A stretch of 43,077 nucleotides of DNA from OLB7 sp966250335 (GCA_966250335.1 CBINGZ010000047.1:1-43077); one strand, 5' to 3'; counted from the first letter of the stretch, positions 33,302 to 43,077 are shown. A program made the numbers and translations. The notes: a model not told the origin generated them from the letters alone.

Positions 33302-35584
33302 GTGAGAATGGATGTAGCACCGTTACGTCGCAGACTATATCTCGTAGTGCTGTTACTGTCGAGTATATGCGTTGCTCGAACGTATGCTCAACGCGACACA
33401 TTACGCACGTACAGCGACGAATCCGGTCTTGTATACTACAACGACCGCAACGTATCGATGCAGGCGGCCAGATTCGACATCGCATCGCATGTCGTACTGC
33501 ATGAGATTACCGTGATCATCGGAGGCGACAGCGTCGGGGCCCGGGGAAGGATCAGAATATTCGGCAACGAATGGGGGCTGGCCGGTCCGGCTCTGGAACA
33601 TGATCTGATACCGCCGATAACGATCGGAAAGGAGCGACGCGGCATCGAGCGCAGGACGCTGAAGCTTCCGCGGAATATCGTAATCGAGGGGACGCAGTTC
33701 TTCGTTGCGTTCCAGTCGGTCGACAAGGGAATCGCTCTTTTGTCCGATACCGTGGTGCGTCGACCCGTGTGCGCTCTTCCGCTGGAGTCGTACGCATGCC
33801 AGATCCTGAAACATCGGACCGGAGAGACGAGATTCGGCCGATATTCGTTCGCCATCACCGCCGTTGTCGAGCCCACCCTTCCTGCTCACGACCCGCTCTA
33901 TGCCGATCTGTCGGAAGAACTGGGCCTTGCTGCCGGGGGATACGGCAACAGATCGATTTCCTGGAGTGATCTTGACGGAGACGGTTTCCTCGATGTCATG
34001 GCCGGAGGAAAGCTCTATCTGAACAGAAACGGCAAGAAATTTGTCGATATGACGTCGCAGACGGCGATCGCCGGCACACCCCGGGCACACGCCTTTATCG
34101 ATATGGATGCCGATGGAAAACTCGACATCCTCTGCTTCGATGATCATGTGGATACATGCGGTATTCATCTCTACCACAACGAAGGCCAAATCGAATTCAC
34201 CCGGCATTGTCTGGGATTTTCAGGCGTAAAAGATCCGACTGCGTTTGCGATGACCGATGCGAATCTCGACGGCTTTATCGATCTGCTTGTGGCGGGAGCC
34301 GACGATTCAGGGCGTTTCGGGGCTTCGATTCATCTTCTCATGAATACAAGAACGAGCAGGTTCAGTGATGCCACATCGCTGCTCGATTCACTCATTCCCC
34401 GGAACGCGACGTGCAGGACGGCTCAGTGGATCGATTACGACGGCGATCACCGACCGGACCTGTTAATGGGAAGCCCGACGGGAGAAACGATGCTCCTTCT
34501 CTCGCAATCGGGTGATACCGGATCTGTCACGTTCCGTCGAGCCGAGAGTGGCGGACTCCCACGACAGGTAACGGGAGCCGATGTGGTGGGGGGTGCTGCC
34601 GGCGGTATCGATCTTGTTGTTTCAAGAATTCCTGCCGTTGCATCGGCAGAGAAGGGCACGGAAGGGCTTGCCGTCTATACCGGATTATCTGAAGAAAAAC
34701 AGGGAAATGACAGGCAGGCCGAAGCTTCCGTTCCGTTTGTATACGGACAGGCCGGTGTTGCCTGGGGGGATGCCGATAACGACGGGGATCCCGATTTCTT
34801 TGCAGCCACCGACTCCGATTGCAGATACGGACTTCTCTACATCGATGAGGGGAATCGTCGATTTGTCGACAAGACTTCACGCTTCGGTCTGGGAAGAATT
34901 CGGGCGGCGCATGACGCGGTCTGGGTTGATATGAACAACGACGGTCGTCTCGATCTATCGACGTTCGATGGAAATCGGTTCAGGATCTATAAGAACGTCA
35001 TGGCCGCGGCCGGAACCGGTCATACTTCGATCGATCTGGAAAACGGTCCACGAAAGACGAATGCGATTGGAGCCGAAGTGACGGTCTATGCCGGCGGCAG
35101 AGGAGATGTACAACAGGTGGGCGCCGGACGCGGGATATTGATGCAGCAGCCCTCACGGCTCCATTTCGGTCTGGGTGACGAACGGAAGGTCGATTCGATC
35201 GTGGTGCGATGGCCTGGGGATGGAGAACGTCCGGAGAGGTTCACGAACCTGAAGGGAAACGGGCTGATAAAACTCGTTCGAGGGAAGGGGACCATCGTTT
35301 CCACGAGCGCGGTTGCCGGTGTCCGTGCGTTTCCGAACCCTTTCTCCGACCGTGTCACCATATCGTACACTCTTGCAGTTGATGGAAAGATTTCCGTTGA
35401 CGTGTACGACCTCCTTGGACGGCATATCGTCAATCTCGTCGACGGATTCCAGGGGGCGGGAGAGCATGAGGCGACATGGCAGGGGGAGTCCGTCAGCGGG
35501 GAAAAGTCGCAGAACGGAACATATATCTTCAAGATCCGAGCGAGTGGGAACGAATATTCAGGGCAGCTGACGCTTCGACGGTAG
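33302..35584 (+). CDS. Exported FG-GAP/ASPIC-UnbV T9SS protein
   Basis: A 760-residue exported protein. I chose the GTG at 33302, which has AGGAG at ideal six-base spacing; an in-frame ATG at 33308 is the alternative. The signal peptide is LYLVVLLLSSICVARTYAQ. Residues about 195-560 carry FG-GAP/VCBS repeats with calcium-loop motifs (WSDLDGDGFLDVMAGG, DMDADGKLDILCF, DANLDGFIDLLVAG, GDADNDGDPDFFA, DMNNDGRLDLST), which form an integrin-like propeller. An ASPIC/UnbV domain follows (about 590-660, ending 'VVRWPGDGERPERF'). The tail is a standard T9SS type A domain (AFPNPFSDRVTISYTL ... NGTYIFKIRASG ... LTLRR). Such proteins are surface-bound and bind ligands; the target is unknown. It is 32 bases upstream of the RHS-like gene, probably in one operon. 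Confidence 0.88.
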   Translation: MRMDVAPLRRRLYLVVLLLSSICVARTYAQRDTLRTYSDESGLVYYNDRNVSMQAARFDIASHVVLHEITVIIGGDSVGARGRIRIFGNEWGLAGPALEHDLIPPITIGKERRGIERRTLKLPRNIVIEGTQFFVAFQSVDKGIALLSDTVVRRPVCALPLESYACQILKHRTGETRFGRYSFAITAVVEPTLPAHDPLYADLSEELGLAAGGYGNRSISWSDLDGDGFLDVMAGGKLYLNRNGKKFVDMTSQTAIAGTPRAHAFIDMDADGKLDILCFDDHVDTCGIHLYHNEGQIEFTRHCLGFSGVKDPTAFAMTDANLDGFIDLLVAGADDSGRFGASIHLLMNTRTSRFSDATSLLDSLIPRNATCRTAQWIDYDGDHRPDLLMGSPTGETMLLLSQSGDTGSVTFRRAESGGLPRQVTGADVVGGAAGGIDLVVSRIPAVASAEKGTEGLAVYTGLSEEKQGNDRQAEASVPFVYGQAGVAWGDADNDGDPDFFAATDSDCRYGLLYIDEGNRRFVDKTSRFGLGRIRAAHDAVWVDMNNDGRLDLSTFDGNRFRIYKNVMAAAGTGHTSIDLENGPRKTNAIGAEVTVYAGGRGDVQQVGAGRGILMQQPSRLHFGLGDERKVDSIVVRWPGDGERPERFTNLKGNGLIKLVRGKGTIVSTSAVAGVRAFPNPFSDRVTISYTLAVDGKISVDVYDLLGRHIVNLVDGFQGAGEHEATWQGESVSGEKSQNGTYIFKIRASGNEYSGQLTLRR

Positions 35585-35616
35585 AGTAACCATCCATATC
35601 CATATCACGATGTCGT

Positions 35617-38600
35617 ATGGGCAACAGGTATTTCATTCTTCTGCTTCTGCTGGGGGGTGTTCTTGGCGCGCAGGCTCAAACCGGAGGATCGGTACAACCG
35701 GACTTCACGGGAGGGCCCGTGGCGCCGGGGGCGCATGTCGATGAGTTTACGGGCGATTTCAGCTTCGGCCTGCCGTTGCTGACGGTGCCGGGGCCTCACG
35801 GCAGCAGTTTCCCCATATCGCTCTCCTACCGTACCGGCCCTCGAACCGCCGAACTCCCGTCGTGGGTCGGGCTGGGCTGGTCGCTCAATGCGGGAGCGAT
35901 CGTTCGCGATGTGAAGGGATATCCTGACGACGTCAAGGCGACGATGACCCAGTACAATGCTGTGCCGGCGATGCAGACGGTGACGGGGAGTGAGTCGATC
36001 GGACTGGGACTGGAGATACTGAGCAACAAATACTCTGCAGGCACGGGCTGGGCGTACAGGTATAATAACCGCAAAGGCTATTCTCTTGTTACGTCGCTCA
36101 ATGTTCAGGCCAAGGGACTTGCGACGCTTGGGTATTCCGAACGGGACGGGACGGAGTATCCGTCGGAAAACCATAGCGGATTTTCCTTCCAGCTTGGCTT
36201 TGATGCGTTGTCGAAAGCGGTCGGGGAATCCGGACTGGCCGATCCCGAGGATCCCCTGGTCAAGGTCGGCTCCGTAGTGGGTGCAGTCGTCGCCAATAAT
36301 TTTCTGCACAACTTCGAGCCGTATCCGCGCGCGACCGGTCTATCGGAGATGGATGGAACCATTCAGAACTACTCGGCGGGGATGACGGTGTCGTTACCGT
36401 GGTTTCAATCGGGCCTGAATTACGGAAGGGTGGGAAGTTACGTCGAGATGAAGCATATATCTCCGCAATCACTGACCTATTACGGATATCTGTATTCACG
36501 CGATGCAATTACGCGGGAGGCCATTGATATAGTATCTACCGACTCAATCCCTACAGGAACCGGCGGGTTGATGGATTACCGCCGGGAACGATCGTCCTCC
36601 TATCGTGACGGCGATCTGTATCTCCCGATACCGTTCAGCAATGCGGACAACTTCATGGTGACCGGAAACGGGCCGGCAGGCTCCTTCCGGCTCTACAGTC
36701 GCGTTCCCGGACATTTCTTCCCGCGGACAGTCAATAACGACTTTCTTATTACACAGGCCGGTTTCGATGGAACAGTAGGGGCACGTCTGGGGGTCGGCGC
36801 CAGCCTTGGGGCCGGCACCAAAAGCCTTGACGCCGAGGGGTGGATCGAAGGCGCGGATCAGTTCATACGCCAATTCCCTTATCCGACCGCCGCGAACGAC
36901 AGCTTCTTTGTCCGCTATTACGGCGACCCCGGCGGGATGATATCGTTCTCGTCGGACGACCAGGCTGTGAGGGCGAGCGTCGATGATGCGGAACTGCCTT
37001 CATCGGTCTATTCATCGCTCAATCAGGGGGATAGAAGCGGACGTTCGCTGTATGTGGATTTCCATACGTTCGCCGAGAAATCGGTGAAAACGGACCAGGG
37101 TGTCCCATACAAATCCTATAACCGCGATCCATTGTCCGGATCGTTCGTGGCGGACGGTCCGTCGGGACTCTCCGACAGGATCGGAGAATTCGCCGTGTTC
37201 GACAGGAACGGAAATCGCTATGTCTACGGACTTCCCGTCTTCGCCCGCAACGAGCGGGATATGCGATACGGTATTTCACCCGATGACAATGATGATGTCG
37301 AGCATGAGCTCTTTATCAGAAAACCGCTCGACGCGGATCTCGCTTCAACAGTAGTGGGAGAAAGGAGAGATGCTGCATACGCCACATCCTATCTCCTTAC
37401 CGAGATCACTACCTCGGACTATGTCGATCTGAGCTATGACGGTCCCACGACAGACGACCTGGGGGGGTACACCAAGTTCAACTACAGGCGGACAGGCGGA
37501 ACCGACGACAAGCAGGAAAAAGGACTGCGCACCGGCCGCGATATTCGATGGTACACCTGGAGGATGCCATACGACGGTCTGTTCTTCAAGCGTGGAGAGC
37601 TATCCGACGGCGCCGACAACCTGGCAGGGTATTCGGGCGGGGAGCGCGAGAACTACTATCTGGAGAGCATCGAGACGAAGACACATATCGCGATCTTCGT
37701 GACAAATATGATGAACAGGTCGTTCGGCGAACGCCTCATCCGTGGATCGTGGGATGTTCGTCGCGACGGTCTGCCGGCTCTCAATCCTGTGGATTACAAT
37801 GAACGGACGATTGCCGGATGGTCTTCAGCCGGGTTGGCGGCCCTCCATTCGGTGCATAACCTGGAACGGCTGGAGAGGATCGAGCTGTATGTGAAGGATT
37901 CCACCGGAAATCCCGACAGTCTTCTCTCGACCGTTTTTCTCGACTACTCCTATGAGCTGCGTCATGACATGCCGAATTCATTCCAGACCGAGGGAGATCC
38001 GGAGAGAGACGGTGTCCTGACCTTGAAGAAAGTCTGGATGCAGTCCCAAAGAATCGCCAACGCGAGAATACACCCCTATGTCTTCTCATACACCAATCGT
38101 ACGTCGGCCGCATATCCTGCCTCGGTCCGCACGAAATATCCGGAGATCGCCTATTTCAGCGAATCCCTGAGCGCCGACGAGCAGAACCCCGACTACAGCA
38201 TGTACGATATGGACAGGTGGGGATATTACCGTACGGACGGGGTCGAGCGTCAGGAGAAACTGAATCCGTGGGTGGCGCAGAATCCCGATCCGGCCTCGTT
38301 CGACCCGGCCGCGTGGCAGCTCAAGGCAATTCATCTTCCTACCGGCGCCGATCTGGAAATTCAGTACGAACAGGACGAGTATGCCTATGTCCAGGATCGG
38401 CCCGCTACGGCAATGGTCAGCCTTCTGGATGCGAAAATCGGTGAGAGCACGTTCTGTCAGTCCACAGATGGGGATGACAACAGCAAATACTATATCAATC
38501 TCGAAGATATCGGAATCGATAGAACCAGTAGACCCGATGTGTTCAAGCTTCGCTCGGTGATCCACAAGACGTTCATTCAGGACAGCACCGTTCGGCCCTC

Positions 38601-41600
38601 CAAGGTCTACTTCAAGCTGTTGTACGCCTTGAAGGGGGACTCCGCCACGATCGTCAATCCCGAACTCACATCGGAATATATAGATGGATATGCCAAGCTC
38701 ATCGATATAGGAATCGATTCGGCGGTGGGAATGCCGACCAAGTACGGTCTCTGGTTGAAGATCGGTGGAGAGGGGAAATTCACTGCTCCGAGGCGGGTAT
38801 GTCATGAGTTCGTCCGCACCCAGAAACGAGGGATTCTCGATCCGGGAAATTGGGTTCCGATCGGCTTTACACCCATCTCACAGATCTGGGATGTTATCGG
38901 CAACGGGGAGCTGACACAGTTTACTGCCGCCGACCACTGCAAGGATATCGACTATCCGAACTCCTATCTCCGGATCCCTCTTCTTCGGCCCAAGAAGGGA
39001 GGAGGGCTCCGTGTCAAGCGACTTATTACGCTCGACCCCGGTATGCTGAACGACACAACCGTGTACGGCGTCGAGTACAGCTACGATCGGTACGACGAAG
39101 AGCGGCATGAATGGTTTGGCAGTGGAGTTGCGACCAATGAACCGTCGATCGGAAGCGAAGAGAATTCTCTCTATGCGTTCGGAGCCTGGACGACGAAACC
39201 GGCGTTCAAGAATCGGATGGTGTTCGGTGACGATATCAAGGCGTTCCAGGAGCCGATAGCCCCCTCTCTGCTTCCGGGCGCATCGGTGGGGTATTCGCGT
39301 GTCGTGGCGAGAAATATTCATGTCGGGCGGACAAATCCCGGCTTTTCGGTCAGGGAGTTCTTCACTGCGCGCGATTATCCCTACGACCGCCGGTATGACG
39401 AATCGGGCTTGTCGACGAACAGTACCGACATCGCGACCAGCACGTTTCAGCTTGCATTGAAACCTGAATATGGTTTGGGGGTCGGCGGGGATTCTTATAT
39501 CGGTTTTGGAGTGGAGACGATCTTCGACAATATCGATGCCACTCAGGGATATAGATTCGTTATCAACTCCATGCATGGGCAGGTCCATTCGTCGCGTACA
39601 TATGGCGGCCTGTATGACGATCCCGATAGCTGGTCGATGAGTTCGTCGGTCGAGAACGAGTTCTACGAGCCGGGAGAACCGATCCCCCTGGCCGACTCCG
39701 TGGGGAAGGAGGTGCGCTACGGCAATCCCGGCAAGGAGATGGAAGTGACGATGGAATCGGCGCGTATCGACGATGTCACGGTCGATATCAATCTTGAAGC
39801 GGATGTTACTGTTAATGCCTTCCTCTTTGCAGATATTCAATACTCCGGCTCGGCTCGAGGATCATATCTCGAGAACAGGTTGCTTACCCATGTGACATCG
39901 AAGGTCGTCAGATATCCGGCGATCCCGAAACGGTCCAGAACCTATATGGACGGCGCCTACAGCACCTCCGAATATGTGGCGTTCGATCCCGCGAACGGTT
40001 CGGCTCTCATATCGCGATCATACGACAATCATCACGGTCTCGACCTTCAGTATACCGGGCCGAACCATATGGGAACATATCACAGCTACTCGTTCCCGGC
40101 ACATAACGTCTACCCGGAGCTCGGTCAGATGGCGGCGAACGCGCGGATGACCGTGTCACCGGGGGATGGTCTGACCATCACGCTCGCCTCGAACAGCGGA
40201 GCGAAATATCTGAAGTTCGGAACGGATGGGACAAGATCACTCTGCGATGTGACCAGGCGGCTGACACCCGGTGATCTCATCAACGTCGTTGGAATCAGTC
40301 CGGTGACGGCTCGCGGGTTCTACCACGTGACGGGAGTGTATGGCGACAGCGTCGCCCTCGATACGGTATCGGACGATTATTCCACGGTGACAGGTGGGGG
40401 ATCACCCACTGCGGTCTTCTTCGAGGTGGTTTCCAGCGGTAGAAGAAACAAGACCGGAGCTGCGCTGGGAGGGATCGTAACCTACGGCGAGACTCCGCAG
40501 GATGTTCTGGACGGAACCATGACGGAAGCTGTTTCCTCCCAGTATGCCGATCGCCGGAGCCTGGCGCAGCTTCTGACGACGAAGCTTATCGCTCTTGGTG
40601 GGAATATCGTTGTCGGTGATATCTCGACCCTAGATCTGGAGTTCATCAATCCATCGAATTCCGAGTGTGATTCACTTACCGGACGTATCCACCTTGAGGT
40701 GAACTCCGGATCGGTTCTGGTGGCGCGGCAGGCGCTCCCTTCGACAACGACCACATCCTCCTCGACGCTCTATCGCTCGGGCGGACTCGGCTGGTTCGAT
40801 GTGGATCGTGCCGGAAGGATCGTGTATCGATGCGGTGATACCCTCTGCCCCGAGCAGATCGTCTCCTGCCTCACCTTCTGTCCCGATGCAGAGGAATATC
40901 TCCACGAAACCATGCCCGGCGTCATCGCCGCCTCGGCGATCACCATCGACGACCCCGGATATGCCCCGTCCGATCTGACGACATCGCTCGGCGATCGTAA
41001 CGACTATGAAGCGGGGCTCAAGGGACGGTGGCGTCCCGAGTCGTCGTTCGCCTACAGCACCTCCATCATCGGCGGCGCTGCCCTCAGCGGTTCCGAGGTC
41101 AGCTACAACAGCTCGGGCGTCTATGACGACTTCACCCTCTTCAACTGGTTGTATCCTGCCGCGAACGATAGCGAGAAGTGGATCGAAGCTGGAAAAGCCA
41201 CCCGCTACTCTCCGCACGGACATGTGCTGGAGACCGAAGATCCGTTGGGTATAAAGAGCGCGGTAAAGTTCACGAGAGATTTCCATACGCCCCTGCTTTC
41301 TGCATCCAATGCCGACTACACATCTGTTGCGTTCGAGTCGTTCGAGGACAGTACCTCCGGAAGAGCCGGAGTACGGGGCGTCGCGCATGCGGGAAGGCGT
41401 TCGCTTCCTATCGCGCCGGGTGACACCGCCGGCCCGCTCAATGTCCGACTCAGGATGTCGTCGGCGATGGAGACCGACGGAACCTTCGTTCGTTTCTGGG
41501 GACGTCGTATGGGAGATGGGGGAGATGTTGCGCTCAAGCTCTCTCCGAACACCGTGCCGAGTGCGCCGCCTACTGCGCCGACCAAGGTCGTGCAGACCGG

Positions 41601-42456
41601 TGAATGGACCCTCTACGAGGTGATGCTCACCGACTTCGACGGAGCAATCGCGGGTAACGGGCTCAAGCTCTTCATCTCGAACTTCGGCGGGGATTCCATC
41701 TGGGTCGACGACGTTCGTATTCAGCCGCTCGAAGCGGAGATGACCTGCTACGTCTTCGATTCAATTACATCGCGTCCGGTTGCCGCGTTCGATCGCGATC
41801 ATTTCGGGGCATACGTGCAGTACAACGCCCAGGGGACTCCGGTTCGAACAATCCTGGAAACGGCGCGTGGAATCAGAACTGTCGCGGAAGGATATGCCCA
41901 CGTCCCCGGCAGCCCAAGGACCGGCGAATCGGGTGGAGGGGAGAGAGCGTTCCCGGGACGCGGCGGAGCGCCTTCCTACTCCTCGATACCTGCTACCTCG
42001 AACCCTCCCGGCGTCACATCACCGTTCGGCGGCACATTCGATATCGCCAAGGTGGAGATCGGGCCGAGCGGAACCGACATGTCGGTGTTCGGACAGTCGA
42101 TCGGTTCGCTCTCCGATATTGATGCGTCCGATCTTGGAGTTCTCGACAGAATCATCGGGCGTGTTCGCGACATGGCGGCGTTCGTCCGCGAGCTTGATTC
42201 GCTCGATCTGCGGACCGACAGTCTGAGAACGCTGAACTCCGATTCGCTCTCGATTGCCGATCGGAAGGAGTTGCGGACGGGACTTCGAACGATTCAGAAG
42301 CGGCGTGTGGAGCTGCTCCGTTCCGCCGGCATCGGAGAAGATCAATGGAACGACGTGCGCGACGAGGTTCGCAAGCGATATGCCGATCCCGGCCTGAAGA
42401 AGGAAGAGCGATCTGCACCGGGTCGTAATCGGTCGACCGAGGAGGGCGCAAGATGA
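35617..42456 (+). CDS. Giant RHS-like shell protein lacking YD-repeat core and toxin end
   Basis: A 2,279-residue exported protein. The signal peptide is MGNRYFILLLLLGGVLGAQAQ. Residues about 30-110 match the N-terminus of Bacteroidota RHS proteins (DEFTGDFSFGLPLLTVPG, PISLSYRTG, SWVGLGWSLNAGAIVRDVKG). The long middle is beta-rich with many Tyr/Asp pairs but no recognisable YD repeats. Near residue 1907 comes the 'FESFED ... AHAGRRS' carbohydrate-binding-like domain, then 'WVDDVRIQP' and 'YNAQGTPVRTILETARGIR', which in typical Bacteroidota RHS proteins lead into the YD repeats and RHS core. Here the protein instead ends in a low-complexity Gly/Pro stretch and a helical, charged tail (about 2160-2279). 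There is no T9SS tail. Its stop codon overlaps the next start. Function unknown; a surface shell or a degenerate RHS polymorphic system are possible. Confidence 0.82.
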   Translation: MGNRYFILLLLLGGVLGAQAQTGGSVQPDFTGGPVAPGAHVDEFTGDFSFGLPLLTVPGPHGSSFPISLSYRTGPRTAELPSWVGLGWSLNAGAIVRDVKGYPDDVKATMTQYNAVPAMQTVTGSESIGLGLEILSNKYSAGTGWAYRYNNRKGYSLVTSLNVQAKGLATLGYSERDGTEYPSENHSGFSFQLGFDALSKAVGESGLADPEDPLVKVGSVVGAVVANNFLHNFEPYPRATGLSEMDGTIQNYSAGMTVSLPWFQSGLNYGRVGSYVEMKHISPQSLTYYGYLYSRDAITREAIDIVSTDSIPTGTGGLMDYRRERSSSYRDGDLYLPIPFSNADNFMVTGNGPAGSFRLYSRVPGHFFPRTVNNDFLITQAGFDGTVGARLGVGASLGAGTKSLDAEGWIEGADQFIRQFPYPTAANDSFFVRYYGDPGGMISFSSDDQAVRASVDDAELPSSVYSSLNQGDRSGRSLYVDFHTFAEKSVKTDQGVPYKSYNRDPLSGSFVADGPSGLSDRIGEFAVFDRNGNRYVYGLPVFARNERDMRYGISPDDNDDVEHELFIRKPLDADLASTVVGERRDAAYATSYLLTEITTSDYVDLSYDGPTTDDLGGYTKFNYRRTGGTDDKQEKGLRTGRDIRWYTWRMPYDGLFFKRGELSDGADNLAGYSGGERENYYLESIETKTHIAIFVTNMMNRSFGERLIRGSWDVRRDGLPALNPVDYNERTIAGWSSAGLAALHSVHNLERLERIELYVKDSTGNPDSLLSTVFLDYSYELRHDMPNSFQTEGDPERDGVLTLKKVWMQSQRIANARIHPYVFSYTNRTSAAYPASVRTKYPEIAYFSESLSADEQNPDYSMYDMDRWGYYRTDGVERQEKLNPWVAQNPDPASFDPAAWQLKAIHLPTGADLEIQYEQDEYAYVQDRPATAMVSLLDAKIGESTFCQSTDGDDNSKYYINLEDIGIDRTSRPDVFKLRSVIHKTFIQDSTVRPSKVYFKLLYALKGDSATIVNPELTSEYIDGYAKLIDIGIDSAVGMPTKYGLWLKIGGEGKFTAPRRVCHEFVRTQKRGILDPGNWVPIGFTPISQIWDVIGNGELTQFTAADHCKDIDYPNSYLRIPLLRPKKGGGLRVKRLITLDPGMLNDTTVYGVEYSYDRYDEERHEWFGSGVATNEPSIGSEENSLYAFGAWTTKPAFKNRMVFGDDIKAFQEPIAPSLLPGASVGYSRVVARNIHVGRTNPGFSVREFFTARDYPYDRRYDESGLSTNSTDIATSTFQLALKPEYGLGVGGDSYIGFGVETIFDNIDATQGYRFVINSMHGQVHSSRTYGGLYDDPDSWSMSSSVENEFYEPGEPIPLADSVGKEVRYGNPGKEMEVTMESARIDDVTVDINLEADVTVNAFLFADIQYSGSARGSYLENRLLTHVTSKVVRYPAIPKRSRTYMDGAYSTSEYVAFDPANGSALISRSYDNHHGLDLQYTGPNHMGTYHSYSFPAHNVYPELGQMAANARMTVSPGDGLTITLASNSGAKYLKFGTDGTRSLCDVTRRLTPGDLINVVGISPVTARGFYHVTGVYGDSVALDTVSDDYSTVTGGGSPTAVFFEVVSSGRRNKTGAALGGIVTYGETPQDVLDGTMTEAVSSQYADRRSLAQLLTTKLIALGGNIVVGDISTLDLEFINPSNSECDSLTGRIHLEVNSGSVLVARQALPSTTTTSSSTLYRSGGLGWFDVDRAGRIVYRCGDTLCPEQIVSCLTFCPDAEEYLHETMPGVIAASAITIDDPGYAPSDLTTSLGDRNDYEAGLKGRWRPESSFAYSTSIIGGAALSGSEVSYNSSGVYDDFTLFNWLYPAANDSEKWIEAGKATRYSPHGHVLETEDPLGIKSAVKFTRDFHTPLLSASNADYTSVAFESFEDSTSGRAGVRGVAHAGRRSLPIAPGDTAGPLNVRLRMSSAMETDGTFVRFWGRRMGDGGDVALKLSPNTVPSAPPTAPTKVVQTGEWTLYEVMLTDFDGAIAGNGLKLFISNFGGDSIWVDDVRIQPLEAEMTCYVFDSITSRPVAAFDRDHFGAYVQYNAQGTPVRTILETARGIRTVAEGYAHVPGSPRTGESGGGERAFPGRGGAPSYSSIPATSNPPGVTSPFGGTFDIAKVEIGPSGTDMSVFGQSIGSLSDIDASDLGVLDRIIGRVRDMAAFVRELDSLDLRTDSLRTLNSDSLSIADRKELRTGLRTIQKRRVELLRSAGIGEDQWNDVRDEVRKRYADPGLKKEERSAPGRNRSTEEGAR

Positions 42457-43077
42457 GATCCTCCACGCTTCTCTTTCTGTTCGTGAGCGTCGGCCTTCTC
42501 TGCGGAGGCTCGTATGTGCGGTGCAACGATACCGAGACATGTCTGGCAGTGATGCGGGAACGTATCGGTTCGCTCAAACGGCCCGTGCCGCCCGGGTTCC
42601 GGAGAGTCATGAAGTATCGGACATGCAAGGTGATTCTCACGCCTCGCGGGCCCGATACGTTGATCTCCACATCCGATATGATGATCACCGCCGACGGCAT
42701 GCGTCTGGTTACCGAGGGACTGGAGGTTGCGACCGACCGAAAGACGAGAGTCGTCGTGTTCCCCGGTCGCAAGATCATCTCGATCGCCGATGCCGACACC
42801 ACGAAAGACGCCGTCGGCGAGCGTATGCAGTCGATGGGATTCCTTCAGGACTCTCTGTTTAATCTCAGTCACCATACGATATGCAGAGATACGGTGCTGG
42901 AAGACGGACGGACAGGACGACTCATTTCGCTTCAGTTCAAGGATCACGAGGGCGGTCTGTTCACATGCAGGGAACTGACACTCTGCATCGATTCCACCGC
43001 AACCCCCAGATCTATCGCAATCGCATACAGGCCGGGCGCTTCCTACCTCTCCGTCGATATCGAGTTCCTGTCGATCG
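42453..43077 (+). CDS. Exported protein of unknown family, 3'-truncated by window edge
   Basis: The ATG at 42453 overlaps the TGA of the RHS-like gene (ATGA), so the two are probably translationally coupled. The frame is open to the end of the window (208 codons). It begins with a signal peptide (STLLFLFVSVGLLCGGSYV). The visible part is Cys-rich for an exported protein (Cys in 'RCNDTETC', 'TCKVIL', 'TICRDT', 'FTCREL', 'LCIDS') and has beta-strand-like stretches with 'GMRLVTEGLEVATDRKTRVV', vaguely like LolA/LppX-type folds, but I do not recognise the family. Conserved coupling would suggest it works with or protects against the RHS-like protein. Confidence 0.75.
   Translation, partial: MRSSTLLFLFVSVGLLCGGSYVRCNDTETCLAVMRERIGSLKRPVPPGFRRVMKYRTCKVILTPRGPDTLISTSDMMITADGMRLVTEGLEVATDRKTRVVVFPGRKIISIADADTTKDAVGERMQSMGFLQDSLFNLSHHTICRDTVLEDGRTGRLISLQFKDHEGGLFTCRELTLCIDSTATPRSIAIAYRPGASYLSVDIEFLSI

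Noticed and set aside
1..43077. Search by eye for CRISPR arrays, tRNA or rRNA genes, and transposases
   Set aside because: No regularly spaced direct repeats, cloverleaf-like segments, rRNA motifs or transposase motifs were seen.

Overview
The window reads as a high-GC chromosome segment from the Bacteroidota/Chlorobiota side of the tree. A Kapaibacteria- or Ignavibacteria-like lineage is my best guess (inference). Reasons: many large exported proteins end in a type IX secretion (T9SS) C-terminal beta-sandwich tail ('PNP', then 'LPSGxYxxxL', then a basic last residue). There is also a Bacteroidota-style RHS N-terminal shell and a solitary TPR-LuxR regulator. No mobile element with a transposase, no CRISPR array and no tRNA or rRNA gene was seen.

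Region 1-7.9 kb: the 3' part of purB; a short REP-like repeat block; a type II NADH dehydrogenase gene (minus); a second, denser REP-like block in a 687-bp non-coding gap; a T9SS-exported Cys-rich surface protein gene (minus); a 28-bp inverted repeat in that gene's leader; and a TPR-LuxR regulator gene (minus).

Region 7.9-19 kb: a membrane Fe-S/CCG-domain oxidoreductase; two tandem paralogous parallel-beta-helix surface proteins (plus); then on the minus strand an outer-membrane-barrel gene, an orphan McrB-type AAA+ ATPase gene and an exported SH3-like protein gene. A REP-like hairpin lies in the McrB leader.

Region 19-24.5 kb: a small heat-shock protein (plus), a lipoprotein with repeated DUF4397-like domains (minus), rRNA methyltransferase RsmB (minus) and an outer-membrane beta-barrel protein (plus).

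Region 24.5-32.9 kb: two tandem paralogous surface proteins of about 1,275 residues, each with a conserved N-terminal domain, four 'D-T-x-A-P ... YDxGL' modules, a cohesin-like domain and a variant T9SS tail. Each has a palindrome in its leader.

Region 32.9-43 kb: after a canonical terminator and an AT-richer gap comes a tight three-gene unit: an FG-GAP/ASPIC T9SS protein, a 2,279-residue RHS-like shell protein lacking the YD-repeat core and toxin end, and a start-stop-overlapping exported protein that runs off the window.

About half of the genes encode exported or outer-membrane proteins, so the window is mostly a cell-surface region with a few housekeeping genes between. The most unusual items are the GTAG-plus-hairpin repeats, the coreless RHS operon, the orphan McrB ATPase and the Cys-rich modular surface protein under a possible TPR-LuxR regulator.
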